Positions 22,270 through 31,486 of a stretch of DNA of 64,000 bases are shown piece after piece; the stretch's first letter is position 1, and the number at the start of each line of letters is the position of its first letter. Below the pieces are notes generated by a model that did no database searches, was not told the DNA's origin, and saw only the letters and a list, made by a program, of their open reading frames with translations. Where the stretch lies: contig JAGKQI010000088.1 in NCBI GenBank assembly GCA_018806915.1, positions 868,001 to 932,000 of the forward strand, read 5' to 3'. The position numbers and the translations under genes were made by a program. The DNA is from Phytophthora colocasiae (taxonomy: Eukaryota; Oomycota; Peronosporomycetes; Peronosporales; Peronosporaceae).

Positions 22270-22524
22270 TTCTTGGGTTGGTCTTGGAGATTCTTCTTTT
22301 GAGAGATGTGAAGTGGCGGTTCGACAAAATTCTTCGGGCTGGCTTCTTGGCTTAACGTCTCTTCATGATCGGATGGAATCCATCGATGGAAAACGGATCC
22401 GAATATTTCCGTTTCAAAATCGAGGAAAGTTACAAAACCCTAGTGCTTTGGCTAAATAAGTCGAGTATTTGCATCAGTCCTTATGCTACACGAACATCTA
22501 TCACCAACATTCGCTGTTAGCTGC

Positions 22525-23571
22525 TTAAATGGAGCCACTGAGAGCGATCTGGATCGTGAGGAAGACGATGAAGGCGAACGCAGTGGCTGACACGGTCGTA
22601 GGAATCGACTTGGTGTCCTCGAGCGATTCGGGCAGCAGTTCTTGCACAGCCACGTAAGCCATTGCACCACCAGCAAAGCCTAGACCACATGGTAGAATCG
22701 GAAGCCACTGCTCTACGAACAGGAAAGCTGGTACTGCGAAGATCGGCTGCGGCGCACTGGACATGATGCACCACAACACAGCGTAGAAAACACTCAGACC
22801 ACGAGGCACCAGCGACAGACTAATTGCGACACCTTCCGGGATATTGTGGATGGCCATCGTCATTGTGACAATGTGGCCACGACGGATGCCGCCTTCGCCA
22901 CCGAACGACACTCCAACGCCAATACCTTCTGAGACGGAGTGCAACGTCATCACAGCCATGATCAACAGGGCTTTACGAGCATCCATACCCTTCAATCCGC
23001 ACACAGATACGTCGTCATAGTCTTCCAGGAAAACCTTGGTGAACTTGATAAACATAACACCAAGGAACGCGCCCAAGATGAGGCGGTAGCTCACGGACAC
23101 CGCGTAGTCCGTAGCTTGAGGGAGGTACCATCCTTCGTAGAACAAACAACCTGTAGCTGCGATCATCATGCCTGCAGCCAGACCATTGCAAATACCCAAC
23201 CAGAACTTATCCAGGTCTCGAATCCAGTAGAATGGTAATGCTCCGAGGCCGGTGGCAATTGCTGTGAGCCAGCCACACCACCAAACGTAACGAGCATTTT
23301 TGCCTCCGCGGCCGTGGAAATGGTGGTGCATGGGGAAACTGTAGAATGTAATGAAGATCATGACCAACGCTAGCGCATAAGCGAATCTGCGGGTTGTAGG
23401 AGACGATCCCAAAAGAGGTTTAGCCACTTCATTGTCCTTGGTCTCCTGTAGTTGTTGACTCTGCATTGATGCTTTGCGTGCTCGTTGTTTCATGAGTTCG
23501 ACGTCGTTTTCGATGGGGATTTCGAGCGGCTCGAGCGGCTCGACGTTGGTAATAGGGAGCGCAGTCTCCAT
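22525..23571 (-). CDS. ZIP-family zinc/iron transporter (GufA/ZupT type)
   Basis: 348 aa, single exon. A cytosolic N-terminus of ~60 residues is followed by about eight TM helices. TM4 carries TLHSVSEGIGVG and TM5 carries AIHNIPEGVAISLSL, the paired HxxxEG metal-site motifs of ZIP transporters. An HHHFHGRGG stretch lies in the first loop. Members import Zn2+ or other divalent ions into the cytosol from outside or from organelles. The C-terminus (IQIALSGSI) ends just after the last helix. Confidence 0.92.
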   Translation of the reverse strand: METALPITNVEPLEPLEIPIENDVELMKQRARKASMQSQQLQETKDNEVAKPLLGSSPTTRRFAYALALVMIFITFYSFPMHHHFHGRGGKNARYVWWCGWLTAIATGLGALPFYWIRDLDKFWLGICNGLAAGMMIAATGCLFYEGWYLPQATDYAVSVSYRLILGAFLGVMFIKFTKVFLEDYDDVSVCGLKGMDARKALLIMAVMTLHSVSEGIGVGVSFGGEGGIRRGHIVTMTMAIHNIPEGVAISLSLVPRGLSVFYAVLWCIMSSAPQPIFAVPAFLFVEQWLPILPCGLGFAGGAMAYVAVQELLPESLEDTKSIPTTVSATAFAFIVFLTIQIALSGSI

Positions 23572-24650
23572 GCGGCTTGAAGCGGACGAGAAAGCGCAGG
23601 TACTCGATGCAGGAGGCGAGTGGCAAAGTGATCTGACTTCCTGCTGCTAGAGTAAATAATTGGGGGAGAGTTGCAAAGTGACGTGTTGGCTGCTGCCACC
23701 GACTTGGAAGCGGCTTTTTTGTGTGGCGCGTGTCACTGTCATAGTGAAGCCAAGAGAAATTCTGGCGTGCGGGTCGGTGGCGCGACGAGCAAATGGTGAA
23801 AAGGGGGAAGGGGAGTTCGGAGTCAGAACGCGTGAGCCACATACCTCGTATCGAGATGGCGGTGCACACAACAGCAAAGTAAAGTAAACTTCAATTGATG
23901 GTGGAGCACAAGAGTAATGCTACATGCTATGAGCAAGTCATGACAATTTGTGGACAACGAACGAGCCTCGTTTCTCCATGATCACGCTGCTTCCGGTGAT
24001 CCATCCGTTGAAGATATTCTCGGCACCGTTAAACACCCGGGTAAAGATCAAGTCGCATCCAAGAAGAGGAAGACTCGCAGCCGAGACGTGAACGCTGCCA
24101 AAAACATGGAGAGGACTATGTTAGCACCATTCTCTCCTCTATCGACGGAGGAGTCCTGCTAGACTACTACCGTTAGCTTTATAATCTACGGTAGGCTAGC
24201 TATAGCTATAGTTGGTAAACTACCGGTAGGTAGACTCCTCAGGCATTAAACACTTGATACTGGCTGAAGCTTCAAGAAGAATTCAGCATCTACCGAGGTC
24301 AATTTAGCAGTTACTATTGTTTCGGATTGAATCCAACAAGTGCGGCAAGAATCTTGCCTATCCTGGTGTAGGACATGCCCTGATGCTGCAAGCAAACAGT
24401 AGCTACTTGAAGTAAGTAGGCTACTTCATCACAAGAAATAACTAGTTTCGATACGCAGACGTTCTTATACTTTAGGACTGATGAATCTATCTATCTAAGT
24501 CTAAGCTCTCCTCATGCGATTCATGTTGAAGTCACTCGTACCACAACAGTTTGTAGCCATTTTTACAATTCGACAACGGTCCGTCTATTGGCCAAAATAC
24601 ACCGACCGATCTTTTTGCCGCCAAAGCAGCAAAAAGCAACATCAGCAGTC
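23572..24650. other. Intergenic, ~1.1 kb
   Basis: No gene is recognised. A short Lys/Arg-rich open frame at about 23950-24162 has no recognisable relative. An imperfect inverted repeat with GAGGAGTC / GACTCCTC ends spans 24148-24240 and may be a small MITE-like remnant. Confidence 0.45.
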
Positions 24651-25304
24651 ATGTCGACGCTAACCAGCACGGATATGGGCGAGCTTAAGCGCCCAACCAC
24701 GCGTGTGCACGCCCCTCCTGGTGGAGGGTCCAGCTGGAGCTTCGGCGAGGATCCGACTCCCGCTCCCACGGGCCGAAAGCGCTTCGTGCAGCCCCAGCAA
24801 GACACCAAGATGGAGTCTCCTCGTGCCACTCCTGAACCTGCTCCTGCTGCAGCCCAAGCCCCAGCTGAATCTGCTAATGTGCCTCAAGGTGCAGTCCGTA
24901 TTGCACTGCTGAAGACCAGCAACGAGGCGGAGCTGGTGGACCGCGTGGTGCAGAATTGTTTCGAGAAACTAGAGGGCCAATCCGTGAGCTCCGAGACTTT
25001 CACGGTCGCGTCGCTGGAGCAGCTTCCGTACGCTGCCAACAAGCTGACGCAGTTCGGCGGATTTGATGGCGTCATCTGCTTCGGCTTCCTGAACACTCAG
25101 GACCCGCAGTTCCCAGCTTTGAGCACGGCTCTGACGCAGAGCCTCATCGACATCAGTGTCAAGAATGTACGTCCAGTGGTGCGTGCTGTGTTCATGGGAG
25201 AGCCACGTGTGGCGTCGGTCAAGGTGAAGGGAGGCTGGGGCGCTGAGTTCGCTGACGGCGTCGTGTCGTTGGTGCAACTTGGTGGATTCAAAGGATCCAA
25301 GTAA
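24651..25304 (+). CDS. Jupiter/HN1-motif protein with lumazine-synthase-like domain (short paralogue)
   Basis: 217 aa from the ATG at 24651. Residues 15-32 (RPTTRVHAPPGGGSSWSFGE) match the PPGGxS motif of Jupiter/HN1 microtubule-associated proteins. A Pro/Ala linker to about residue 80 leads into AVRIALLKTS..., LPYAANKL, VICFGFLNTQDPQF and RPVVRAVFMGEPRVA, which track the strand and helix order of 6,7-dimethyl-8-ribityllumazine synthase. The family's catalytic His (TPHF) corresponds to Gln153 (DPQF), so enzyme activity is doubtful. It is highly similar to the first ~215 residues of the gene at 31487-33076. The domain call is by pattern and needs a profile search. Confidence 0.75.
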   Translation: MSTLTSTDMGELKRPTTRVHAPPGGGSSWSFGEDPTPAPTGRKRFVQPQQDTKMESPRATPEPAPAAAQAPAESANVPQGAVRIALLKTSNEAELVDRVVQNCFEKLEGQSVSSETFTVASLEQLPYAANKLTQFGGFDGVICFGFLNTQDPQFPALSTALTQSLIDISVKNVRPVVRAVFMGEPRVASVKVKGGWGAEFADGVVSLVQLGGFKGSK

Positions 25305-25480
25305 GATGCAACAGCAATTGACTCGGTCGAGCAGATTAGGAAGGAACCGCATTAATCAAACTTCCGCTCTGAATAGTTTCATGATAGCGTTAGTTTAAAC
25401 TCGGAAGCAAGTTAGACACTCGTTTATGACAAAACGACGCGTCGTTTCGTGCAAAACATTGGCAAAAAGTCTCGAACGCA

Positions 25481-28400
25481 ATGCCACATCGCCCTCTGTC
25501 GGTTGATTCCTCGGCGTTGGCAGTGGAAGATGAGATCATTCAATGGCTCAGTGGTCAAGCAGATGAATCTGGCTCGACGCCGTTGTATGAAGACTCGGAT
25601 TTTCCCTCGGATTCTTCAAGTTTATACTTTGACCCGAACAAACTTCCAGACTATGTGCCTCAGCAGAACATTGAGAATGCAGGAAACGTATTCTGGTATC
25701 GACCAACTGAATATACAGAGGATCCAGATTACTTCAAGAGTGCTACAGGTTGTAGCGTCCTGCGTGAAGGATTACTCAATGACGTGTGGTTATTGGGAGT
25801 TTTCGCTGCTGTAGCTCTCCACCCGGATAATCTCGTGGAAAATCTCTTTGTATCTGAATCACTACGCAATTTTAAACAGTTCGGAGTCTACACTTGTCGA
25901 TTCTACAAGGACGAAAATTGGGTATCAGTGACAACGGACACTCGGATCCCTTACTCTATGGAACTCCAGTCTGAAGATAAAATTTTCAGTGGTGGTGTAT
26001 CCACCTTCAGTCCACCAGGATGTGTCCTATATGGCAGTAGTGTCAACAAAAATGAAGTGTTCATTCCGTTCTTGGAGAAAGCTTATGCTAAACTCCACGG
26101 TAGTTACCAATCTGTGGACGAAAAGCATGGTGGAGGGATTGGAGGAAGTGCAGGCACCAGCAGTGGTCGTATCCTGGAAGCTTTTCTTGACTGTACTGGG
26201 GGCAGTGCACATCGAGTTGACCTTCAGCATGAACGTGTGAAGCAATTACAGTTCGATCAAGCCACAGCTGGGAAACCGACAGGAGCGTCAAGTCCGTCAA
26301 TGTTATTGTGGAAGCAGTTGCTGCGCTACAAGCGCAAGAAGTGCATTCTCACGACCCAATTACGGCAACTTTCGTTCAACGCGCATGATGTGACTGCAAT
26401 GGGAATCGTCAAGAACCGTCAGTATATAATTCAGCATGTCACCGAGGTGGGATTGCCATCTACAGGATCAGGAGGTGGTTCCGCTGCTCATGAGGAGGTA
26501 CTGCGTTTCGTGAAACTCAAAACAGTTTGGGGACGTGGCATGTGGAAAGGAGAATGGTCAAATGACGACAGTAAGTGGGAGGAACACACTCAAGTTGAAC
26601 AGGTTATGCGCTCTGATCCTCGTTGTGAATTCTCGCGATCCGGACACGACGGGTGCTTTTGGATGGTCTGGGAGGATCTGCTCGATACATTTACAGAACT
26701 CTTTGTAGTGCATGTCTTCCAGCCTGATGTTCGTCAATATAGTGTGAGAGGTGACTGGGTCGGTACAACTGCAGCTGGAGCACCTGTGAAAGGACCACTA
26801 CCAGTAAATCCAACCCCTCTACCGACTGCGGGAGGTGATGATCAACATAATTCACTTCATTCTCCTAGTCGTACAGCTCGAACGAAGGAGGTACTGATTG
26901 AAAAAACTCGTTGGGGTTGGCTCCACGATGCAGATCCCAATTGGCATCGCAACCCACAGTTTAAGCTGTCTGTGCCGCTGGAGAGCCTTAGTACGGGTAA
27001 TGGAGAAACAGCGGACAAGTCGGTGAATGGGGTGTTATTATCGCTCACACAGCGTGATTTCCGACTGTATGGAGGAGATAACTACGCCATCAACTTCGTT
27101 TTACTCCGTGAAAAGCTGACACTAGCGACGGCGTCCTCAAACGACCCACCGCCTGCAATTTGGGAATTCAAACGCAGTCACGTCGTGGCTGAAGCCCATT
27201 CGTACGAGACTTCACCTGCTATTGACTGGTCTGCAACTCCTGGCACTCCAGCCACGCCATCTCTCTCGTATCCAACAACACCAATGACAGGTGCCGCAGC
27301 AGGAACAACTGGAGTAGGTCAGCCAAAAACACTCCCTGAACGCGAACTGGTTAAGGAAGACGTCGTGATTTCTCCTGGGGCTGCGTACTATCTCGTTCCG
27401 TTCACAACGAACCCTAAGGTCGAGATGGAGTTTTACCTTCGCGTTGTGGCCCCGCAACCCCTTCGCGTTGAACGAGTTCCACCTATTATGTCAGTAATTC
27501 GCACTGGACGATGGCGCGCTGATGATGGAGCTGCAAATAACGACGCCAATGGTGCATCAGGAGGCACCAGTAGCTCTGGAGAAATGGCAAATGCTGGCGG
27601 GCCATTATTGTCACTACCTTTGTCACAATGTCACGTAGTGGGCGAGGAAAACCCAGCATGGTGCCAAAACCCGCAGTTCTGGGTCCGATTCGCGGAACGA
27701 TCACCGCGAGAAGTTCGGAGACTGCGAAAGTTATTGGCTATGAAAGCACACGTTACCATTAAAGTTGTTCTCCGTAAAACTTCTCATCGTGCATCGCTTG
27801 GTACGAAAACTCGACAGCAGCGTGAGGCAGCGAAGGACCGAGCCAATCTTGTCGGAATCACAGCGGTACGAGCAACATCGACCATTTCCACTCCGACTGT
27901 AGTTGTCGGAGGATCAGGAAGTTCAGCTGCTACACAGCTTCGAGCGCATGCCAAGGGCCAAAAGACCAACTTCTTGGGTGAAATTGTAGAATCTCCGTAT
28001 ACCAAGGCGACAACTATTAGTGAAAAATTGATACGCGGAACCAAAGCTCGAGGGAATCAAAAGACCGAGAAAGTATTGGATGAATTGGATGATGATGGAG
28101 AAGCTCCTGAACAAGCAGAGCCTGGGTCGCTTACAGGGAATTTCCCGTCACCAAAGTTTGTGGTAAAGCCTACAGAGTGGTGTCGACTAACTTCGTACAC
28201 CAGTCCAGCTTCAGCTTGTTTGCATCTCCGAAAAGTCCCCAAGGAGTGGCTTCTAGCATCCGATACACCTAGTGCTCTCAATTCCAGCGGTGGAGGTGGA
28301 TTACTACTCGTTCCAACATTAGGTGAGGCTGGTGCTGAAGGTTCCTTCGAGTTGCAGGTCGATAGTGATTTCCCACTACTTGTGGACGAGTTACCTAAAG

Positions 28401-28900
28401 GTGCAGGTGCGGTACAAAGTATGCCTGGTGAGTGGACAGCAGCCAAGTCAGGAGGTTGTCACCTTCACCCTGACTGGAGACAAAACCCTAAGTTTTTCTT
28501 ACAGATCCAAGGTGTGAGACCAACGAAAGTTCGAATCACACTGACACGCTCGGAACGTGAATGGAAATCTCGTTGCCAACGTGACTCGGTTGGTAGCATG
28601 ATTGGTTTTTATCTGTTTCGAGGAGGGTCTGGTAAACTGATGCGTCCTGCTGATGCATCGACGGAGGGGGGTGATTCGAATTCTACTACACACCCGATTG
28701 TAATTAATGGTCGATTATGGAGCGAAACGGACTTTGTGCCATTGCACTCAGTGAGTTCACCACCTGATCTCGTTCTGTCTGCAGCAGCCAAGGGCGGCTA
28801 CGTAATTCTTCCTGCCACTTACGAGCCTGGACGACAAGGGAAGTTCGTGCTGTCAGTGCAATGTGATGCTGAATTCACACTTACAGGTGATGCTGAGTAG
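25481..28900 (+). CDS. Calpain-family protein with all three catalytic residues replaced (pseudo-protease)
   Basis: 1139 aa, single exon. The papain-like calpain core spans about residues 40-400: FPSDSSSLYF, FWYRPTEYTEDPDYF, REGLLNDVWLLGVFAAVAL, FGVYTCRFYKDENWVSV and FVKLKTVWGRGMWKGEWSND. The catalytic Cys of the GDCWFL motif is Val102 (NDVWLL), the His of GxAY is Arg313 (GIVKNRQY), and the Asn of RNPWG is Thr348 (LKTVWG). Three domain-III-like beta-sandwich repeats follow, each marked by W(L)xxxxPxWxxNPQF-type motifs (DPNWHRNPQFKL, ENPAWCQNPQFWV, HPDWRQNPKFFL). It cannot be a standard cysteine protease. A structural or regulatory role is inferred, as for non-catalytic calpains elsewhere. It starts 176 bp after the Jupiter-type gene. 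Confidence 0.88.
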   Translation: MPHRPLSVDSSALAVEDEIIQWLSGQADESGSTPLYEDSDFPSDSSSLYFDPNKLPDYVPQQNIENAGNVFWYRPTEYTEDPDYFKSATGCSVLREGLLNDVWLLGVFAAVALHPDNLVENLFVSESLRNFKQFGVYTCRFYKDENWVSVTTDTRIPYSMELQSEDKIFSGGVSTFSPPGCVLYGSSVNKNEVFIPFLEKAYAKLHGSYQSVDEKHGGGIGGSAGTSSGRILEAFLDCTGGSAHRVDLQHERVKQLQFDQATAGKPTGASSPSMLLWKQLLRYKRKKCILTTQLRQLSFNAHDVTAMGIVKNRQYIIQHVTEVGLPSTGSGGGSAAHEEVLRFVKLKTVWGRGMWKGEWSNDDSKWEEHTQVEQVMRSDPRCEFSRSGHDGCFWMVWEDLLDTFTELFVVHVFQPDVRQYSVRGDWVGTTAAGAPVKGPLPVNPTPLPTAGGDDQHNSLHSPSRTARTKEVLIEKTRWGWLHDADPNWHRNPQFKLSVPLESLSTGNGETADKSVNGVLLSLTQRDFRLYGGDNYAINFVLLREKLTLATASSNDPPPAIWEFKRSHVVAEAHSYETSPAIDWSATPGTPATPSLSYPTTPMTGAAAGTTGVGQPKTLPERELVKEDVVISPGAAYYLVPFTTNPKVEMEFYLRVVAPQPLRVERVPPIMSVIRTGRWRADDGAANNDANGASGGTSSSGEMANAGGPLLSLPLSQCHVVGEENPAWCQNPQFWVRFAERSPREVRRLRKLLAMKAHVTIKVVLRKTSHRASLGTKTRQQREAAKDRANLVGITAVRATSTISTPTVVVGGSGSSAATQLRAHAKGQKTNFLGEIVESPYTKATTISEKLIRGTKARGNQKTEKVLDELDDDGEAPEQAEPGSLTGNFPSPKFVVKPTEWCRLTSYTSPASACLHLRKVPKEWLLASDTPSALNSSGGGGLLLVPTLGEAGAEGSFELQVDSDFPLLVDELPKGAGAVQSMPGEWTAAKSGGCHLHPDWRQNPKFFLQIQGVRPTKVRITLTRSEREWKSRCQRDSVGSMIGFYLFRGGSGKLMRPADASTEGGDSNSTTHPIVINGRLWSETDFVPLHSVSSPPDLVLSAAAKGGYVILPATYEPGRQGKFVLSVQCDAEFTLTGDAE

Positions 28901-29010
28901 GTTCTGGCAAGAAAATACAACAAACAACTTCATAATACAGTAAATATCCATTAGTTTATCATTGACCACAACTCTCTAGCACGACACTTTCCATTCACGG
29001 AGAAAGAAAC

Positions 29011-30297
29011 TCATTGTCCAAGCGGCGTTGGCTGGTTTGCGGCAGATACTGTTGGTAAGTCTCCATTGGTCCTGTTATCCAGATCCGCGTCAATTTGATC
29101 CCACCACTGTTTTTGCAGTCCGGAGAAGTTGCATTGGTTGCGATTTTCACAGTCCATAGGGGACGCCAACGACTGCTGGTCGCTCCCTTCATCATCGGTT
29201 TCATTCGTTGCAATGCTCAGCGTCGAGCTACAGTTGCTGCTGTTGTTATCTGCGGCTGCCTTTGGATTCATCATCTCGACGCAGTCCAGGAACAGGTCTG
29301 CAGAATTGCTGCGTTCGCGTCCTGGGGTTCCTTGTCGCTTTAAAACCTCCACTCTTGACTTGCCTAACAACCGTTTCTTGTCCGCCCACGCATTCGACGA
29401 TGATGTATCTGCGAATTGAAGACCTTTCCATGCCGACTGGTGGTTTTGCAATGTCGGTCCTTGATGCGGCAGATTCCCATCCAATTTCACTGCAATGGAG
29501 ATGTTCGTTGTCAAAGGAGGGAAGAATGAAGGCGATCCTCGATTTTCCACCGAGAATAAAGTTTTTGGTGATGGCAGTGCCATTGGCATTGGCAAAGGTG
29601 TTGCCATTGACATGGCCACGGATGTCGATACAGACCCTCCTCTTTGCGATAACCTTAAAGGCGACAGTAACGTCGGAATGCCAAATCCACTTGTTCCTAT
29701 CGGCGAACTCACCGCCAATGGGGACGGAAAGCTCAGCACCGCCGAAGCTGCAGATGCTCCACTCCAAATTGAAGTTGCCGTTGTCGGAACCTGCATCTGC
29801 TCCTGTTTGGGGAATGCATGTACCATGGACATATTCATCTGTTCTGAAGTTGTCGTCATCATCTGGTCTTGACATTGTTTGGTCTTGTCTTTAAGTTTTG
29901 CCGCTTGGCGACAGCGACGGCGGTATGTCGAGTACCAGTGGTTTTTAATTGCGTTGTCTGTTCTTCCAGGTAGCAACTTGGCAATTTCAGCCCAGCGATT
30001 GCCTAATCTTTCTTGTGCTGCCAGAATCAACTGCGTCTCGTCCGCACGCCACGGAGCTTTGTCGATGTTAGGGTCTAGGAAATTGAGCCACCGGGTGCGG
30101 CACTGCTTGGGCGTGCGTCCAGGAAGCAACGCCGCGATCTTGGCCCAACGCTTGGTGCCGCATTCACGTACGAAGCGCAGGATCACCGCATCGTCCTCTG
30201 GTGTCCAGGCACGACGCTTATCCGTTCCATTATTTGGGCAAAGAATTGGCGAGTCCGTCGTGGATGAAATCGACGAGTTCGAGGTTGTGACTTGCAT
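29011..30297 (-). CDS. R2R3-type MYB transcription factor
   Basis: 428 aa from the ATG at 30297; the longer frame starts with GTG and was not used. Two MYB repeats lie near the N-terminus: R2 ([20 protein letters not shown], then [20 protein letters not shown]) and R3 ([20 protein letters not shown], then [20 protein letters not shown]). The recognition helices are intact. The remaining ~300 residues are Ser/Pro/Gln-rich and likely disordered activation regions. Oomycete R2R3 MYBs often control sporulation and zoospore genes, which is family knowledge rather than something seen here. It is convergent with the pseudo-calpain, with 110 bp between stop codons. Confidence 0.92.
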   Translation of the reverse strand: MQVTTSNSSISSTTDSPILCPNNGTDKRRAWTPEDDAVILRFVRECGTKRWAKIAALLPGRTPKQCRTRWLNFLDPNIDKAPWRADETQLILAAQERLGNRWAEIAKLLPGRTDNAIKNHWYSTYRRRCRQAAKLKDKTKQCQDQMMTTTSEQMNMSMVHAFPKQEQMQVPTTATSIWSGASAASAVLSFPSPLAVSSPIGTSGFGIPTLLSPLRLSQRGGSVSTSVAMSMATPLPMPMALPSPKTLFSVENRGSPSFFPPLTTNISIAVKLDGNLPHQGPTLQNHQSAWKGLQFADTSSSNAWADKKRLLGKSRVEVLKRQGTPGRERSNSADLFLDCVEMMNPKAAADNNSSNCSSTLSIATNETDDEGSDQQSLASPMDCENRNQCNFSGLQKQWWDQIDADLDNRTNGDLPTVSAANQPTPLGQ

Positions 30298-31486
30298 ATT
30301 AACTTTAGTGCTGAGGGATAGGTGGTGTGTTCTGTGGTTAAGCTTTAGCCGTTGCACTGTCGCATCGGGCAGTTCGAGAATGAGGGGAAGCGCTTATATT
30401 TTTTTGCAGCGTCTTGGAGGGCGGCGCGGTGGACGGTTCGTTGGTTTTTGAAGTCACCGCAAAGGTAGCAGCTGAAACGGACAGTGGCGTACCATTGGTT
30501 GAAACAAAACAGATCGAAGACTTGTGATTGGCTGTAAATTACATCCAGCCAGCACGTAACGGTCTTTCGTGTAGTAGCCGGGGCATACGACCTTTCAGTG
30601 GAAAAGAGAAGGAAAAAGGAGGATGCGCCGTTACGACTTGTCGGGGAGCTCCGTTGGAGACGTTGGGTCTTGGTGGTCTTGCATCTCCTGCTCTGTCTTG
30701 TCAGGTGCAGGGAGGAATTACAGATGTCATTGGCAATGCTGGCAACGGAGTCCGTCGCTGGCATATGGCGAGGGTCTGCGAGGCTTGTGACGTTGGAGTA
30801 ATTGCGATGCGATCCAAAAGTTAAGAAGGGCGGAACAAAGCTTTCGTGCTGGTCCGTGCTGGCTCGTGTTATGACAGACTTGCAGTCGGAAAGGCTGGCG
30901 GGTGTCTCTCTCTTGCTATCGTCAATTGGGTTGAGCCTTTGGCAGGATTTGGGAGCGTCCGTTTCTTTCCAAGCCAACATGCATTGCCAGGATTCACCTT
31001 GGTTGGTTCCCCTCCGTTCTATTCTTCGAGACTCGTTCGTCGCACTCGTGCCATGTTGCTCCACGAAAGCAGATTGCCGAGTGCGTGAGCGCAGCAGCAG
31101 TGAACCTTTGCTCCATGTGCAGCTGCAGGGTAAATGCCGTTGAATAGACTCGTGCGTGCTTCTTGCTGCCGTTTTAACGGTCGTCCTGAGAATATCAGCT
31201 CACATTTTCAGCACAATCGACAATCGTTGTGTCGACCACCGCAGTGTGGCTATGCGGCAGCAAAAAACACCAAGCAAGCAACGACCGGCTCGCGAAAATC
31301 TACTGACCTTGACGCAAGCTGTACACTGACAGCCGAAGGCTAGCTGGTACTGTTTGCTACCTAAAAGTTGCTTAGGTATTTTACCCCCCCCCCCCCTTTA
31401 GTGAATGTACCTATCCCCAATTTCAGCCAATCCAAATGCATTTTGGATACTTCTCAAACGGATCCATATTATTCCCCCTTTGAATA
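30298..31486. other. Intergenic, ~1.2 kb, with a C13 tract
   Basis: Divergent region between the MYB and EF-hand genes. A 13-base C run lies at 31384-31396, about 90 bp before the EF-hand gene start. A long minus-strand open frame (30345-31064) lacks any recognisable domain and was not accepted. Confidence 0.45.

Noticed and set aside
30345..31064. 239-codon minus-strand open frame upstream of the MYB gene
   Set aside because: No recognisable domain, irregular composition and overlap with the MYB upstream region. It looks like a chance frame in the divergent promoter.
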